Assembly: GCA_947625885.1 (NCBI GenBank) | Contig: CANQQA010000002.1 | Span: forward strand, 159,297-223,296 | Direction of reading: 5' to 3' | Source of the DNA: an uncultured Bacteroidales bacterium | Lineage (GTDB): Bacteria; Bacteroidota; Bacteroidia; Bacteroidales; UBA11471 | Length of the DNA: 64,000 nt | Shown: one piece after another, positions 1 through 9,056 of the stretch | How positions within the stretch are numbered: position 1 is the first letter of the stretch | Layout: each line of letters begins with the position of its first letter | Made by a program: the position numbers and the translations under genes | The notes under the pieces: generated by a model | Databases searched by the model: none | What the model saw: only the letters and a program-made list of their open reading frames with translations | What the model was told of the DNA's origin: nothing

Positions 1-986
1 AGGTCTATCAACATGCAGTGGTTGTCGGTACCGTTTGAAATTACCTTATAACCTTTGTCTATGAAAGCCTGAGCCATGACGGCGGCGTTTTTCTTCACCT
101 GTTTCTGGTACTCTTTGTATTCGGGTTGCAGCGCCTCGCCGAAAGCTACGGCTTTGGCGGCGATGACATGCTCCAACGGACCGCCCTGTACGCCCGGGAA
201 GACAGCGGAGTCGAGCAGCGCCGACATTTTTTTGATTTCGCCTTTCGGCGTCGTTTTGCCCCACGGGTTGTCGAAATCCTTGCCCAGCAGAATGATGCCG
301 CCGCGCGGACCTCTCAGCGTCTTGTGCGTCGTAGAGGTAACGATGTGGGCATATTTCAGCGGGTTGTCGAGCAGTCCGGCGGCAATAAGACCCGCCGGGT
401 GCGCCATATCTATCATGAAGATGGCGCCTATCTCGTCGGCGATGCGGCGCATGCGGGCGTAGTCCCATTCGCGCGAGTAAGCCGACGCGCCGCCGATGAG
501 CAGTTTCGGACGTTCACGCAATGCCACCTCTTCCATCATGTCGTAATCCACGTAGCCCGTGTCTTCTTTCACACCGTAGTCGAGGGCATGGAACACCAGA
601 CCCGAGAAGTTTACGGGGGAGCCGTGCGACAGGTGTCCGCCGTGCGAGAGGTTCAGACCGAGAAATTTGTCGCCCGGATTGAGTACTGCCATGAACACCG
701 CCATATTGGCTTGTGCGCCCGAGTGCGGCTGTACGTTCACCCATTCGGCGCCGAAGATTTTTTTCAGGCGGTCTATGGCAAGTTGTTCCGATTCATCTAC
801 CACTTCGCAGCCGCCGTAGTAGCGTTTACCCGGATAGCCTTCGGCATATTTGTTGGTCAGGCAGGAACCCATAGCCTGCATTACTTGGTCGCTCACGAAA
901 TTTTCCGAAGCAATCAGCTCGATGCCTTTCATCTGGCGCTGCCGCTCGCGGTCGATGATGTCGAAAATAGCATTGTCTCTCTTCAT
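1..986 (-). CDS. glyA: Serine hydroxymethyltransferase, 3' end cut by window edge
   Basis: PLP enzyme that interconverts serine plus tetrahydrofolate with glycine plus methylene-THF in cytosolic one-carbon metabolism. The reverse strand reads [18 protein letters not shown] at the N-terminus. The family landmarks follow: LIASENF, the [14 protein letters not shown] block, and the PLP-lysine motif [12 protein letters not shown] near residue 230. About 328 codons are present of a usual 415-427, so the C-terminal domain lies outside the window. The ATG at 986 is chosen because it starts the conserved N-terminus. A TATCTTTG -7 box on the same strand lies at 1028-1035, about 40 bp upstream, so the gene probably has its own promoter separate from the flavin reductase upstream. 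Confidence 0.96.
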   Translation of the reverse strand, partial: MKRDNAIFDIIDRERQRQMKGIELIASENFVSDQVMQAMGSCLTNKYAEGYPGKRYYGGCEVVDESEQLAIDRLKKIFGAEWVNVQPHSGAQANMAVFMAVLNPGDKFLGLNLSHGGHLSHGSPVNFSGLVFHALDYGVKEDTGYVDYDMMEEVALRERPKLLIGGASAYSREWDYARMRRIADEIGAIFMIDMAHPAGLIAAGLLDNPLKYAHIVTSTTHKTLRGPRGGIILLGKDFDNPWGKTTPKGEIKKMSALLDSAVFPGVQGGPLEHVIAAKAVAFGEALQPEYKEYQKQVKKNAAVMAQAFIDKGYKVISNGTDNHCMLID

Positions 987-1027
987 TTTTTATACTTGTT
1001 TTTGAGAATTTTTCGTTTTTGAAGCCG

Positions 1028-1035
1028 CAAAGATA
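1028..1035 (-). promoter_or_regulatory. Putative -7 box for glyA
   Basis: TATCTTTG on the minus strand fits the Bacteroidota -7 consensus TAnnTTTG. It sits in the gap between the flavin reductase stop and the glyA start. No clear TTTG -33 box is visible at the expected distance. Confidence 0.45.
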
Positions 1036-1060
1036 ATCTTTTTTTACCGCTTGCGGGGTA

Positions 1061-1663
1061 TCATTTTCTTTTTTTCTCGACCGACCAGCCGAATTTTCCG
1101 ATTTTCTCGCCCGTACCGTAGTAATTGCCGTGCGAATAAACCAGCAGACCGGCTTTCTCCATATCGAATGCGCCGCTTTCGGGGTCGATGTAGGCGGTAT
1201 CGGCGAGTATGCCCACCACGTCGGCGACGAACATATCGTGGCTGCCGAGCCGCATGACTTCGCGCACGCGGCATTCGATGCACATCGGCGCCTCTTTCAG
1301 GTAAGGCGCAGCCACCGTCTGCGACGGCACGGGCGTCAATCCGCACTCGGCGAATTTGTCGTAATCCCTGCCCGAGCGCACGCCGCACCAGTCGGTTTCG
1401 CGTGCGAGCGCTTCGGTCGTCAGGTTGATGACGAAAGCCATGTTTTTTTCGATAATCGGGTGCGAATGCCGTTCGGGGCGTATCGACACGTAGCACATCG
1501 GCGGGTTGCTGCATATCGTGCCCACCCATGCGGCGGTGAGCACGTTGTACTCTTCGGGCGCGGCGCCGCAGCTGATGAGCGCCGCCGGCAGCGGATAAAT
1601 CATCGTACCCGCTTTCCACGCCACCTTTTCGCCGGAGGCGGCGACACGTTTTTTCTCGCTCAT
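1061..1663 (-). CDS. Flavin reductase family protein (flavoredoxin-like)
   Basis: A 200-aa cytosolic protein of the FMN-binding split-barrel flavin reductase-like family (DIM6/NTAB, flavoredoxin). The core runs from about residue 17 (GTMIYPLPAALISCG) through AAWVGTICSNPPMCYVSIRP and the FVINLTTEAL strand. These segments normally form the FMN pocket. The family binds FMN and reduces it or passes electrons to partners, but the substrate cannot be told from sequence. It lies 13 bp downstream of pyrI and on the same strand, so it may be cotranscribed with pyrBI. A second long frame overlaps it but has no recognisable domain. Confidence 0.85.
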   Translation of the reverse strand: MSEKKRVAASGEKVAWKAGTMIYPLPAALISCGAAPEEYNVLTAAWVGTICSNPPMCYVSIRPERHSHPIIEKNMAFVINLTTEALARETDWCGVRSGRDYDKFAECGLTPVPSQTVAAPYLKEAPMCIECRVREVMRLGSHDMFVADVVGILADTAYIDPESGAFDMEKAGLLVYSHGNYYGTGEKIGKFGWSVEKKRK

Positions 1664-1676
1664 GGTGCGCTGCGGA

Positions 1677-2138
1677 TTATTTGATTTTTATCTGCTCTTT
1701 CGAGATAGCCTGTTCGCAGTAGCAGCATTTCACCGTAACGTTTTCTTTGTCGATGACGTCGAATTTCGTTGCCATCGGTTCGTTGTTGGTGATGCACTTA
1801 GGGTTGGCGCAGCGTATGATGTCGTGCAGTTGGTCGGGGAGCGAGACCTCCTGTTTGTGTACGACCTGATAGTCTTTGATGATGTTTATTTTGGCTTTCG
1901 GCGCCAGAATGGCGATTTTATCGATGTCTTCCTCTTTGAAGAATGTATCGGCGATTTTTATGATGCCTTTCTTTCCTATTTTGTGGCTGTACAGGTTGTT
2001 GCCGATGGTGATGCTTTTGTCCATCGTGTCGAGGTGCAGCAGCGATACGACCTTGAACAGTTGGTCGGAGGGTATGCGGTCTATGACCGTGCCGTTTTCG
2101 AGGGCAGCCACTTTCAATTCTTTGTCGGACAGTTCCAT
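1677..2138 (-). CDS. pyrI: Aspartate carbamoyltransferase regulatory subunit
   Basis: Regulatory chain of aspartate transcarbamoylase. It binds nucleotide effectors (CTP, ATP, UTP) and docks on PyrB to form the allosteric holoenzyme at the committed step of pyrimidine synthesis. The length of 153 aa equals the E. coli protein. The N-terminal allosteric domain covers about 1-100. The C-terminal zinc domain has Cys110 and Cys115 (CANPKC) and Cys138 and Cys141 (KCCYC), the four expected ligands. It follows pyrB by 22 bp on the same strand, the classical pyrBI order. Confidence 0.97.
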   Translation of the reverse strand: MELSDKELKVAALENGTVIDRIPSDQLFKVVSLLHLDTMDKSITIGNNLYSHKIGKKGIIKIADTFFKEEDIDKIAILAPKAKINIIKDYQVVHKQEVSLPDQLHDIIRCANPKCITNNEPMATKFDVIDKENVTVKCCYCEQAISKEQIKIK

Positions 2139-2160
2139 GACGGTATGTTTTGTGTGTCGA

Positions 2161-3081
2161 TTAATCCGTGATTTTTATTCCTAACACTTTGCAGATGATA
2201 GCCTGCCGCGTGTACAGCCCGTTTTTCGCCTGCTCGAAATAGTAGGCTTTCGGGTTGTCGTCGACGTCGTAGGCGATTTCGTTCACGCGGGGCAGGGGGT
2301 GCAGTATGCGCAGGTTGGGCTTGCTGCCGGCGAGCATGGCGTTGCGCAGCGTATATACGTTTTTCACTTTTTCGTACTCCATCAGGTCGGTGAACCGCTC
2401 CCGCTGCACGCGCGTCATGTAGAGGATATCCGCGCGGTCGATGATGTCTTCGGTGAAGTCGCGGTGTTCCTCGTAGGGAATACCGAGTTTGTCGCAATAC
2501 ACTTTGTACTCGTCGGGCATTTTCAGCTCTTCGGGCGCCACGAAGTGGAAGGTCGGGTGGAAGTGCGACATCGCCATCAGCAGCGAGTGCACCGTGCGTC
2601 CGTATTTCAGGTCGCCCACCATGGTGATGTTCAGGTTTTCGAGCGTGCCCTGCGTCTTGTAAATGGAGTAGAGGTCGAGCAGCGTCTGCGACGGGTGTTG
2701 GTTGGAGCCGTCGCCCGCATTGATGATAGGCTTGGGCGATACTTCCGAGGCGTAGCGGGCGGCGCCGTCGAGGTAGTGGCGCATGATAATGAGATCGACA
2801 TAGTTGCTTACCATGATAATGGTATCTTTCAGCGTTTCGCCTTTGGTGGAGCTGGTGGTCGAAGCGTCGGAAAATCCGATGATGCGTCCGCCCAACCGGT
2901 TTACGGCGGTTTCAAAACTCAGTCGCGTGCGCGTCGACGGCTCGAAAAACAGCGTGGCGATGACTTTCCCCTCCAACACGCGGCGATTGGGATTCGCCTC
3001 GAACAGCTTGGCGGTTTCCAACACTTCGAGTATTTCGTCTTTCGAGTAGTCGGTAATGGAAACTAAACTCTCTTTTCTCAT
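2161..3081 (-). CDS. pyrB: Aspartate carbamoyltransferase catalytic subunit
   Basis: Catalyses carbamoyl phosphate plus aspartate to carbamoyl aspartate, the first committed step of UMP synthesis. The length of 306 aa is standard. The carbamoyl-phosphate loop STRTR is at 49-53, followed by the [12 protein letters not shown] motif near residue 140, [13 protein letters not shown] and the HPLPRVNEI loop. The ATG at 3081 overlaps the stop codon of a 51-codon upstream ORF (ATGA), and a terminator-like hairpin ends about 30 nt before the start. This suggests attenuation plus translational coupling, as for E. coli pyrL-pyrBI. pyrI follows directly. Confidence 0.98.
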   Translation of the reverse strand: MRKESLVSITDYSKDEILEVLETAKLFEANPNRRVLEGKVIATLFFEPSTRTRLSFETAVNRLGGRIIGFSDASTTSSTKGETLKDTIIMVSNYVDLIIMRHYLDGAARYASEVSPKPIINAGDGSNQHPSQTLLDLYSIYKTQGTLENLNITMVGDLKYGRTVHSLLMAMSHFHPTFHFVAPEELKMPDEYKVYCDKLGIPYEEHRDFTEDIIDRADILYMTRVQRERFTDLMEYEKVKNVYTLRNAMLAGSKPNLRILHPLPRVNEIAYDVDDNPKAYYFEQAKNGLYTRQAIICKVLGIKITD

Positions 3082-3233
3082 AATATGGTTTCGTTAAACA
3101 AGTCGGGCATAAAAAAGACCGCAGCCGGAAACATTTCCGGAACGGTCGTTCGACGAAACGATGCCGGCGCCCCTTTTCTGCGAAAGAGTCTGACTCCGTT
3201 TCCCGTCGGCATTTGTCGTGTTTTCGGTATCAT
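3078..3233 (-). CDS. Putative pyrBI leader peptide (PyrL-like), 51 aa
   Basis: The minus strand has an open frame of 51 codons from ATG at 3233 to TGA at 3078-3080. Its stop overlaps the pyrB start as ATGA. It begins [17 protein letters not shown] and ends [13 protein letters not shown]. It reads straight through the hairpin-plus-T6 at 3111-3147, so a closely following ribosome would prevent the hairpin from forming. This is the arrangement of enterobacterial PyrL, where UTP-sensitive polymerase pausing couples translation to antitermination. An in-frame ATG at 3245 would give 55 codons, but it lies almost on the predicted transcription start. The peptide shows no homology that I recognise. 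The assignment rests on architecture alone. Confidence 0.6.
   Translation of the reverse strand: MIPKTRQMPTGNGVRLFRRKGAPASFRRTTVPEMFPAAVFFMPDLFNETIL
3111..3147 (-). terminator. Candidate pyrBI attenuator hairpin
   Basis: On the minus strand GACCG, then a CCGGAAA/TTTCCGG stem (3125-3140), then CGGTC form a two-part stem. It is followed immediately by TTTTTT (3111-3116). This is an intrinsic-terminator shape placed inside the 5' leader, 30 nt before the pyrB start and within the leader ORF. Confidence 0.72.
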
Positions 3234-3254
3234 CGCTTCGTACATTCGTTCTTA

Positions 3255-3283
3255 CAAAAGTACAAAAAAAATGGCATCGGCAA
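3255..3283 (-). promoter_or_regulatory. Predicted pyrBI promoter
   Basis: Minus-strand GTTG at the -33 position (TTG complement at 3281-3283) is followed by 18 nt and then TACTTTTG (complement of 3255-3262). This matches the Bacteroidota promoter form. The predicted start near 3249 gives a leader of about 168 nt carrying the small ORF and the attenuator. The rest of 3284-3390 is AT-rich with no gene that I can support. Confidence 0.6.
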
Positions 3284-3390
3284 CATTTCCGATAAAAATA
3301 TTTTTTCGAAGAATTTGTGAATCGTTCGTATGGATTTTATTGTGATGTTAAAAAATGAAAATGAAATAAAAAGAAAAGGTAAAAAATATA

Positions 3391-3398
3391 TACTTTTG
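3391..3398 (+). promoter_or_regulatory. Putative -7 box for the glycosyltransferase operon
   Basis: TACTTTTG on the plus strand, 17 bp before the ATG at 3415. The upstream stretch is A-rich and has no clear TTTG box at the expected distance. Confidence 0.4.
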
Positions 3399-3414
3399 CC
3401 CCAAATGAATAAAC

Positions 3415-4164
3415 ATGATAGAAAATAAGAAAATAGTGGTGGTGATGCCGGCTTACAATGCCGAGAAAACATTGAAGCAGACATACGACGAAATACCTTT
3501 CGATATTGTCGATGAGGTGATACTCACCGATGATTGCAGCAACGACAATACGGTGGACGAAGCCCGCCGCATCGGTATAAAGGAAGTATTGGTGCACGAA
3601 CGTAACAAAGGTTACGGCGGAAATCAGAAAACCTGTTACGACCGTGCGCTGGCGCTGGGCGCCGACGTGGTGATTATGGTGCACCCCGATTATCAATATA
3701 CGCCGAAACTTATCGCCTCTATGGCTTATGTCATTGCAAACGGTGTTTATCCCGTCGTACTGGCGTCGCGCATTTTGGGCAAAGGCGCACTCAAAGGCGG
3801 CATGCCCATGCTCAAATATATTTCCAACCGCATACTGACGTTCGTGCAAAACGTGCTGCTCAACCAAAAACTTTCGGAATACCATACCGGTTATCGGGCT
3901 TTTTCGGCAGAGGTGCTGCGGGCTATCGACTATCATGCCGGTTCCGACGACTTCGTATTCGACAACGAAATGCTGGCGCAGATATTCTGGGCGGGCTGTG
4001 AAATAGGCGAAATCACCTGTCCCACCAAATATTTTGCCGAAGCCTCGTCCATCAATCTGCGGCGCAGCGCCGTTTACGGATTGGGCGTGCTGCGGGTTTC
4101 GTTTCTCTATCGCTTGTGCAAGTGGCATTTGGCAAAGTCGAAACTTTTCCATAAAAATAACTGA
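3415..4164 (+). CDS. Glycosyltransferase family 2, DPM1-like
   Basis: A 249-aa GT-A glycosyltransferase. The nucleotide-sugar fold starts VVVMPAYNAEKTL (8-20), with the metal and nucleotide acidic motif DDCSNDN at 39-45. MVHPDYQYTP, around residue 90, stands where dolichyl-phosphate mannose/glucose synthases have their DxD-like signature. The fold ends in a soluble C-terminus without TM helices. Such enzymes usually transfer a hexose from a nucleotide sugar to a polyprenyl phosphate. The next gene, 4 bp downstream, is a polytopic protein with a GT39-like entry. The pair may therefore make and then use a lipid-linked sugar for envelope glycosylation. The acceptor is not known. Confidence 0.85.
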   Translation: MIENKKIVVVMPAYNAEKTLKQTYDEIPFDIVDEVILTDDCSNDNTVDEARRIGIKEVLVHERNKGYGGNQKTCYDRALALGADVVIMVHPDYQYTPKLIASMAYVIANGVYPVVLASRILGKGALKGGMPMLKYISNRILTFVQNVLLNQKLSEYHTGYRAFSAEVLRAIDYHAGSDDFVFDNEMLAQIFWAGCEIGEITCPTKYFAEASSINLRRSAVYGLGVLRVSFLYRLCKWHLAKSKLFHKNN

Positions 4165-4168
4165 GGTT

Positions 4169-5755
4169 ATGATGAAGAAATACATTCCCCTGTTGGCTGT
4201 CGTGCTGGTATTTGCCGCTGTCTATGCCTTTTGTTTCGATGCCAAACTCGACCTGAACGGCGACAATGCCTCTTACATACAGCTGGCGCGAAATCTCTCG
4301 CACGGGTTGGGTTACTCCAACGTCGCGCCCGACGGCATTACCCCTGCCGGACATTTCCCGCCCGGATATCCTTTTTTCTTGGCGCTGTTTATGTGGGTGG
4401 GGATTGATAACCTCGTATTCTTCAAAATTCTCAACGGACTGTTGCTGCTGTTTTCCATTGGGGTGCTTTTCGCGCTGTCGCGCCGTCTTTCGGGAAACAA
4501 TGTCGCCATGGCGACGACGGTGGCGTTGCTTACCTGTTTTTCTCCGCACCTGATGCACTTTGCGTCGATGGCGATGTCCGAAATGCTTTATCTCGCCTGT
4601 GTGGTGCTTGCTTTCGCGGCGTTGTACCGGTATGCGGTGCAGCAGCCGGTGTCGTTTTACCGGTCGCCGTGGTTTTACGCTGCATTGCTGGCGGCAGGAG
4701 CCGCCTATTATATCCGCACCGTAGGCGCGTCGATACTCTTTGCCGTGCTGCTGTTTTTCCTCTTTCGCAAAGAGTGGAAAGCTGCGGCAGCTTCCGTCGG
4801 CGGCATCGTGCTGCTGCTCCTGCCGTGGTCGATACGCAATGCGGTCTGCGGCATAGAGTCGCGCTATTTCGGTACGATTATGGTCGTCAATCCGTGGCGT
4901 CCCGAAATGGGAACCGTGTCGAGCGTGGGCGAGATGTTTTCCAAGATGATAACCAACTTCGACGAAACCGTGCTCAAAGGGTTTGCCGAAATTCTTTTCC
5001 CCTTCCTCTCTGTCGATTATCAGCACCCGTCGGGATTCGGCGGCATCGTTGCCGGTTTGGCGATACTTGCGGTTGTGCTGTATGGCTGCTGGTCGTTGGG
5101 CGGAAAAAACTTCCGGTATCCTTTTCTCGGATTCATCGTGGCGAATATCGGACTGTTTGCCTTGTGGCATGGCGGAAACGGCAGCCGCTATGTCGTACCG
5201 GTGGCTCCGTTTCTCTACCTGTTTTTCTATTTCGGTCTGTACAATTTGTTGGTGCTGGCAGCCCGTAAAATGACGAAAACGGCATTCGATTCCGTGCGGG
5301 TGCAGCGCTGGGCATACGCGGCTTTGTTTCTGCTTATTCCCATGTACACACCCATAGAAGCGCAAGCACAGCTGTCGCGACAGCCGTTCCCGCCCGCTTA
5401 CCGCAACTATTTCAAGATTGCGGAAACCATGCAGAAGCAGCTGCCTGCCGGTGCGATAGTCGTTTGCCGCAAGCCGGAACTGTTTTCTTATTTTGCACCG
5501 GCTCACTTTGCTACCCGTTATCTGTTTACAAAAGATGCCGACGCTCTCATTGCCGACCTCGTGGCGCGAAAAGCCGATTTCGTGATTTTGGAACAGTTGG
5601 GTTACAGCTCCACGCCGCTCTATCTGTATCCTGCCATACAGCAGAATCCCGACCTTTTCCCGCTCGTGCTGCATTTGCCGAATCCCGATACCTATCTGTT
5701 GCGATTCGACCTGAAAGCAGCCGCCGAGCATCTTGCCGGCGACCGTACGGAATAA
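4169..5755 (+). CDS. Polytopic glycosyltransferase-like membrane protein (GT39/ArnT type)
   Basis: A 528-aa integral membrane protein with about ten hydrophobic helices. The first periplasmic loop contains LDLNGDNASYIQLARNL, with an acidic residue pair, and then GHFPPGYPFFLALF. This resembles GT-C enzymes (PMT, ArnT and related) that use prenyl-phosphate sugars on the periplasmic face. A soluble C-terminal portion follows the last helices (from about residue 420). The frame is open to 4034, but the ATG at 4169 is preferred. It lies 4 bp after the upstream GT2 stop and starts directly with the signal-anchor MMKKYIPLLAVV. Together with the upstream enzyme it probably forms a two-gene glycan modification unit. 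Confidence 0.72.
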   Translation: MMKKYIPLLAVVLVFAAVYAFCFDAKLDLNGDNASYIQLARNLSHGLGYSNVAPDGITPAGHFPPGYPFFLALFMWVGIDNLVFFKILNGLLLLFSIGVLFALSRRLSGNNVAMATTVALLTCFSPHLMHFASMAMSEMLYLACVVLAFAALYRYAVQQPVSFYRSPWFYAALLAAGAAYYIRTVGASILFAVLLFFLFRKEWKAAAASVGGIVLLLLPWSIRNAVCGIESRYFGTIMVVNPWRPEMGTVSSVGEMFSKMITNFDETVLKGFAEILFPFLSVDYQHPSGFGGIVAGLAILAVVLYGCWSLGGKNFRYPFLGFIVANIGLFALWHGGNGSRYVVPVAPFLYLFFYFGLYNLLVLAARKMTKTAFDSVRVQRWAYAALFLLIPMYTPIEAQAQLSRQPFPPAYRNYFKIAETMQKQLPAGAIVVCRKPELFSYFAPAHFATRYLFTKDADALIADLVARKADFVILEQLGYSSTPLYLYPAIQQNPDLFPLVLHLPNPDTYLLRFDLKAAAEHLAGDRTE

Positions 5756-5871
5756 AAATTTCTTTTGTCGTGAATCAAAGATAAATTCCGGCTTTATGCC
5801 GATATGTCGGGGAAAATGGCTAACTTGCGCCCGCTTCTCCGCAGAGAGGCGATATACAAATATAAATACCG

Positions 5872-7848
5872 ATGAAAGAAGAAGAAAAACTTCCGGCGGG
5901 TCTGCCGGAAAATGCTTTTCGGGAGCTGAAAGAGGGAGAGGAGTACCGCCCCGTCATGTCGCCCGACAGAAACTATCGTGAAGTAACCCCTTGGTCGGTG
6001 TCGTGGGGCATTCTCATGGCAATGGTCTTTTCGGCGGCAGCTGCTTATCTGGGACTGAAAGTGGGGCAGGTGTTCGAGGCTGCCATACCTATCGCCATCA
6101 TTGCCGTCGGGCTCTCCACCGCTGCCAAGCGTAAAGATGCGCTGGGCGAGAATGTCATCATACAATCCATCGGAGCCTGTTCGGGCAATGTTGTCGCCGG
6201 CGTGATTTTCACCTTGCCGGCACTTTACATCATACCCGGATTGTCGGCTGGTTTCCTGCAAATTTTTCTGAGTTCGCTTTTGGGCGGTGTTTTGGGAATC
6301 CTTTTTTTGATACCGTTCCGCAAATATTTCGTGTCGGATATGCACGGAAAATATCCTTTCCCCGAAGCTACGGCGACGACGCAGATTCTCATCTCCGGAC
6401 AGAAGGGCGGCAGTCAGGCGAAACCGCTGATTTTCGCCGGACTTATCGGCGGTCTCTACGATTTCGTCTTATCTACGTTCGGTTGGTGGAGCGAGGTGCT
6501 TACCACCCGTGTGCTGCCTTTCGGCGAAGCCGTTGCCGAAAAAGCCAAATTGGTGTTCAAAATCAATACCGGCGCTGCCGTATTGGGTCTCGGTTACATC
6601 GTCGGGCTGAAATACTGTCTGATTATCTGTGCCGGTTCCATATTCGTGTGGCTGCTCCTGATACCCGGATTCAATCTGATATGGGGCGATACCGTGCTGC
6701 AACTCAACAGCGGCGATGTAGCCGTTGCCGTCGGCGCCATGACGCCCGAACAGATATTCACCACCTATGCCCGATACATCGGCATCGGCGGCATAGCCAT
6801 GGCGGGTGTCATCGGTATTGTCCGTTCGTGGGGCGTGATACGCAGCGCGGTGGGGCTGGCATCGAAAGAGCTGCGCGGGCAGGCTGCCGCCTCGCGTGTC
6901 GTCGTGAAACGCACGCAGCGCGACATCGCCATGAAATCGCTTGTGCTTGCCATTGCTCTCACGCTGGTTTTGATACTGCTCTTTTTCTATCTCGGCGTGA
7001 TACACAATTTCGTACAGGCGCTCATCGCCTTTGTCGTAGTAACGCTTATTGCCTTCCTCTTTACGACGGTGGCGGCGAACGCCATTGCCATTGTGGGCAC
7101 CAACCCTGTATCGGGCATGACGCTCATGTCGCTTATCTTGGCGTCGGTGGTGTTGGTGGCATCGGGATTGTCGGGCACATCGGGCATGGTGGCGGCGTTG
7201 GTCATCGGAGGCGTGGTATGCACCGCCCTCTCTACTGCCGGTGAATTGGTTACCGACTTGAAAATCGGCTATTGGTTAGGCTCCACGCCCGCCAAACAGC
7301 AGACGTGGAAATTCGTCGGCACGCTGGTGGCTGCGGCTACGGTGGGCGGCGTCATGATTATTCTGAACAAGACCTACGGCTTCACGGGCGACCATGCGCT
7401 GGCTGCTCCGCAAGCCAACGCCATGGCTGCCGTCATACAGCCTCTTATGTCGGGACAGGGTGCGCCGTGGCTGCTTTATGGCGTGGGGGCGTTGATAGCT
7501 CTGCTGCTCACTTGGCTTAAAGTGCCGGCACTGGCTTTTGCGCTCGGTATGTTCATTCCGTTGGAACTGAATACCCCGCTGGTTATCGGCGGATTGGTAA
7601 GCTGGTATGTCTCCACCCGTTCCACCGATAAGGAACTCAACAAAGCCCGTTTGGAAAAAGGCACGCTACTGGCTTCGGGATTCATTGCCGGCGGTGCGCT
7701 CATGGGCGTGGTAAGCGCGGCGATACGTTTTGCCGGATTTGAATACGTTTGCACATGGAACGAAACCGTGCTGCAATCGCTCGGTTTGGTGATGTATCTG
7801 TTGTTGATCGGCTATCTGGCGAAGTCGTCTTTGAACGCAAAAAAATAA
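5872..7848 (+). CDS. OPT family oligopeptide/metal transporter
   Basis: A 658-aa inner-membrane transporter with some 14-16 hydrophobic helices. The N-terminal RPVMSPDRNYREVTPWSV, then FSAAAAYLGLKVGQVFEA, ENVIIQSIGACSG and the FPEATATTQIL motif are characteristic of prokaryotic OPT proteins of about 650 aa. The family imports oligopeptides or metal-siderophore type ligands by proton symport. The ligand here is unknown. The gene is monocistronic: 116 bp precede it and a strong terminator follows at 7869. Confidence 0.92.
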   Translation: MKEEEKLPAGLPENAFRELKEGEEYRPVMSPDRNYREVTPWSVSWGILMAMVFSAAAAYLGLKVGQVFEAAIPIAIIAVGLSTAAKRKDALGENVIIQSIGACSGNVVAGVIFTLPALYIIPGLSAGFLQIFLSSLLGGVLGILFLIPFRKYFVSDMHGKYPFPEATATTQILISGQKGGSQAKPLIFAGLIGGLYDFVLSTFGWWSEVLTTRVLPFGEAVAEKAKLVFKINTGAAVLGLGYIVGLKYCLIICAGSIFVWLLLIPGFNLIWGDTVLQLNSGDVAVAVGAMTPEQIFTTYARYIGIGGIAMAGVIGIVRSWGVIRSAVGLASKELRGQAAASRVVVKRTQRDIAMKSLVLAIALTLVLILLFFYLGVIHNFVQALIAFVVVTLIAFLFTTVAANAIAIVGTNPVSGMTLMSLILASVVLVASGLSGTSGMVAALVIGGVVCTALSTAGELVTDLKIGYWLGSTPAKQQTWKFVGTLVAAATVGGVMIILNKTYGFTGDHALAAPQANAMAAVIQPLMSGQGAPWLLYGVGALIALLLTWLKVPALAFALGMFIPLELNTPLVIGGLVSWYVSTRSTDKELNKARLEKGTLLASGFIAGGALMGVVSAAIRFAGFEYVCTWNETVLQSLGLVMYLLLIGYLAKSSLNAKK

Positions 7849-7868
7849 ACGATGTTTTTATAATGCAG

Positions 7869-7906
7869 GCAGGTACGACCCGACAGGTCGCACCTGCTGT
7901 TTTTTT
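7869..7906 (+). terminator. Rho-independent terminator after the OPT gene
   Basis: A 12-bp stem with one mismatch (7869-7880 with 7886-7897), loop CGACA, then TG and seven T. It closes the OPT transcript 20 bp after the stop. Confidence 0.9.
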
Positions 7907-8011
7907 ATGAAGATAACCGAAGCGGGAAAAATGCGATTAATAAATCGTAGGACGAAAGCGCGGATTATTCAAAATAATATCCGTATATTTGTAGTTTGAA
8001 AAAGCGAAGAT

Positions 8012-9055
8012 ATGATACCGAAGATTCTGACCAAAGTCCAAGCCGACGAAATGGGGCGGTTGATTGATGAGGCGAGCCGCATCGTCATTGTCTGCCATGT
8101 GGCGCCCGACGGCGACGCCATAGGTTCGTCGCTGGCGTTGTGGAATCTTTTGACCGAATTGGGAAAAGATGTCCATGTCGTTACGCCCGATGCCTATCCT
8201 GCCGATTTGCGTTTTCTCAAAGGATGTAAAGATATTCTCGTCTATTCCCAATATGCCGATTTTGCAAAAGAGCTGCTTGGACGTGCCGACCTCGTTTTCT
8301 GTCTCGATTTCAATGAGCCGAAACGGGTCGATCAGATGGAAGCTGTCTTGTGTGCCTCGCCGGCGAAAAAAGTTTTGATAGACCATCATCTCGCCCCGAA
8401 ACCCTTTTGCGACATGACGGTATCGCACCCCGAAATATCTTCGACCTGCGAACTCCTCTTTCGGGTTATCTGTTCGCTGGGGCTGTTCGACCGGCTAACC
8501 CTCGATGCGGCTGCCGCCATTTATACGGGCATGATGACCGATACGGGCAATTTTACCTACAACTCCAATTCGCCTGAAACCTACCTCATCATTGCGGAGC
8601 TAATAAAAAAAGGATTGAACAAAGATGCCGTGTATGCACGGCTGCACAATAACAACCGCGCGGAAAAACTGCAACTCAACAGTTACGCGATTTCCAAGAA
8701 AATGGAACTGTTTCCCTTGCAGGGAGCCGCCATTATTTCGCTTTCGCAGCGGGAGTTGAATCACTATCGTTACCAGAAAGGCGATACCGAAGGGCTGGTC
8801 AATGTGCCGCTGTCGATAGAAAACATCTATTTCTCTGCATTCGTACGCGAAGAAACCAATTTAATAAAAATATCGCTGCGCTCGAAAGGTACTTTCCCTT
8901 CTAATAAAATCGCAGAAGAATATTTCAACGGCGGCGGGCATCTCAATGCGGCGGGTGGAGAATTTTTCGGTACGTTACAGGAAGCGTGCGATGCTCTGAA
9001 AAAATTGCTGCCGCTGATAGGCAGCCTTACCGAACAGGCAAAAAAGGAATCGTGA
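8012..9055 (+). CDS. nrnA: DHH/DHHA1 phosphoesterase, NrnA-like
   Basis: A 347-aa cytosolic phosphoesterase of the bifunctional oligoribonuclease/pAp phosphatase (NrnA) type. The N-terminal DHH domain shows APDGDAIGSSLAL (DGDAIGS 33-39), FCLDFN (around 97-101) and the signature IDHH at 123-126, which bind the catalytic metals. The DHHA1 substrate domain ends with the GGGHLNAAGG motif. The family degrades nano-RNAs and dephosphorylates 3'-phosphoadenosine 5'-phosphate. It starts an apparent operon with a DUF4827 lipoprotein (1-bp gap) and glmM. A TATATTTG -7-like box lies at 7984-7991, 20 bp before the start. Confidence 0.9.
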   Translation: MIPKILTKVQADEMGRLIDEASRIVIVCHVAPDGDAIGSSLALWNLLTELGKDVHVVTPDAYPADLRFLKGCKDILVYSQYADFAKELLGRADLVFCLDFNEPKRVDQMEAVLCASPAKKVLIDHHLAPKPFCDMTVSHPEISSTCELLFRVICSLGLFDRLTLDAAAAIYTGMMTDTGNFTYNSNSPETYLIIAELIKKGLNKDAVYARLHNNNRAEKLQLNSYAISKKMELFPLQGAAIISLSQRELNHYRYQKGDTEGLVNVPLSIENIYFSAFVREETNLIKISLRSKGTFPSNKIAEEYFNGGGHLNAAGGEFFGTLQEACDALKKLLPLIGSLTEQAKKES

Positions 9056-9056
9056 T

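Noticed and set aside
3085..3345. 86-aa plus-strand ORF between pyrB and the GT2 gene
   Set aside because: It is antisense to the pyr leader and shows no domain. The leader architecture on the minus strand explains this DNA better.
4052..5731. Long minus-strand ORFs opposite the polytopic glycosyltransferase, mutS2, ftsK, trkH/trkA and dxs genes
   Set aside because: They are antisense shadows caused by codon bias in GC-rich genes. They are His/Arg-rich and show no motifs.
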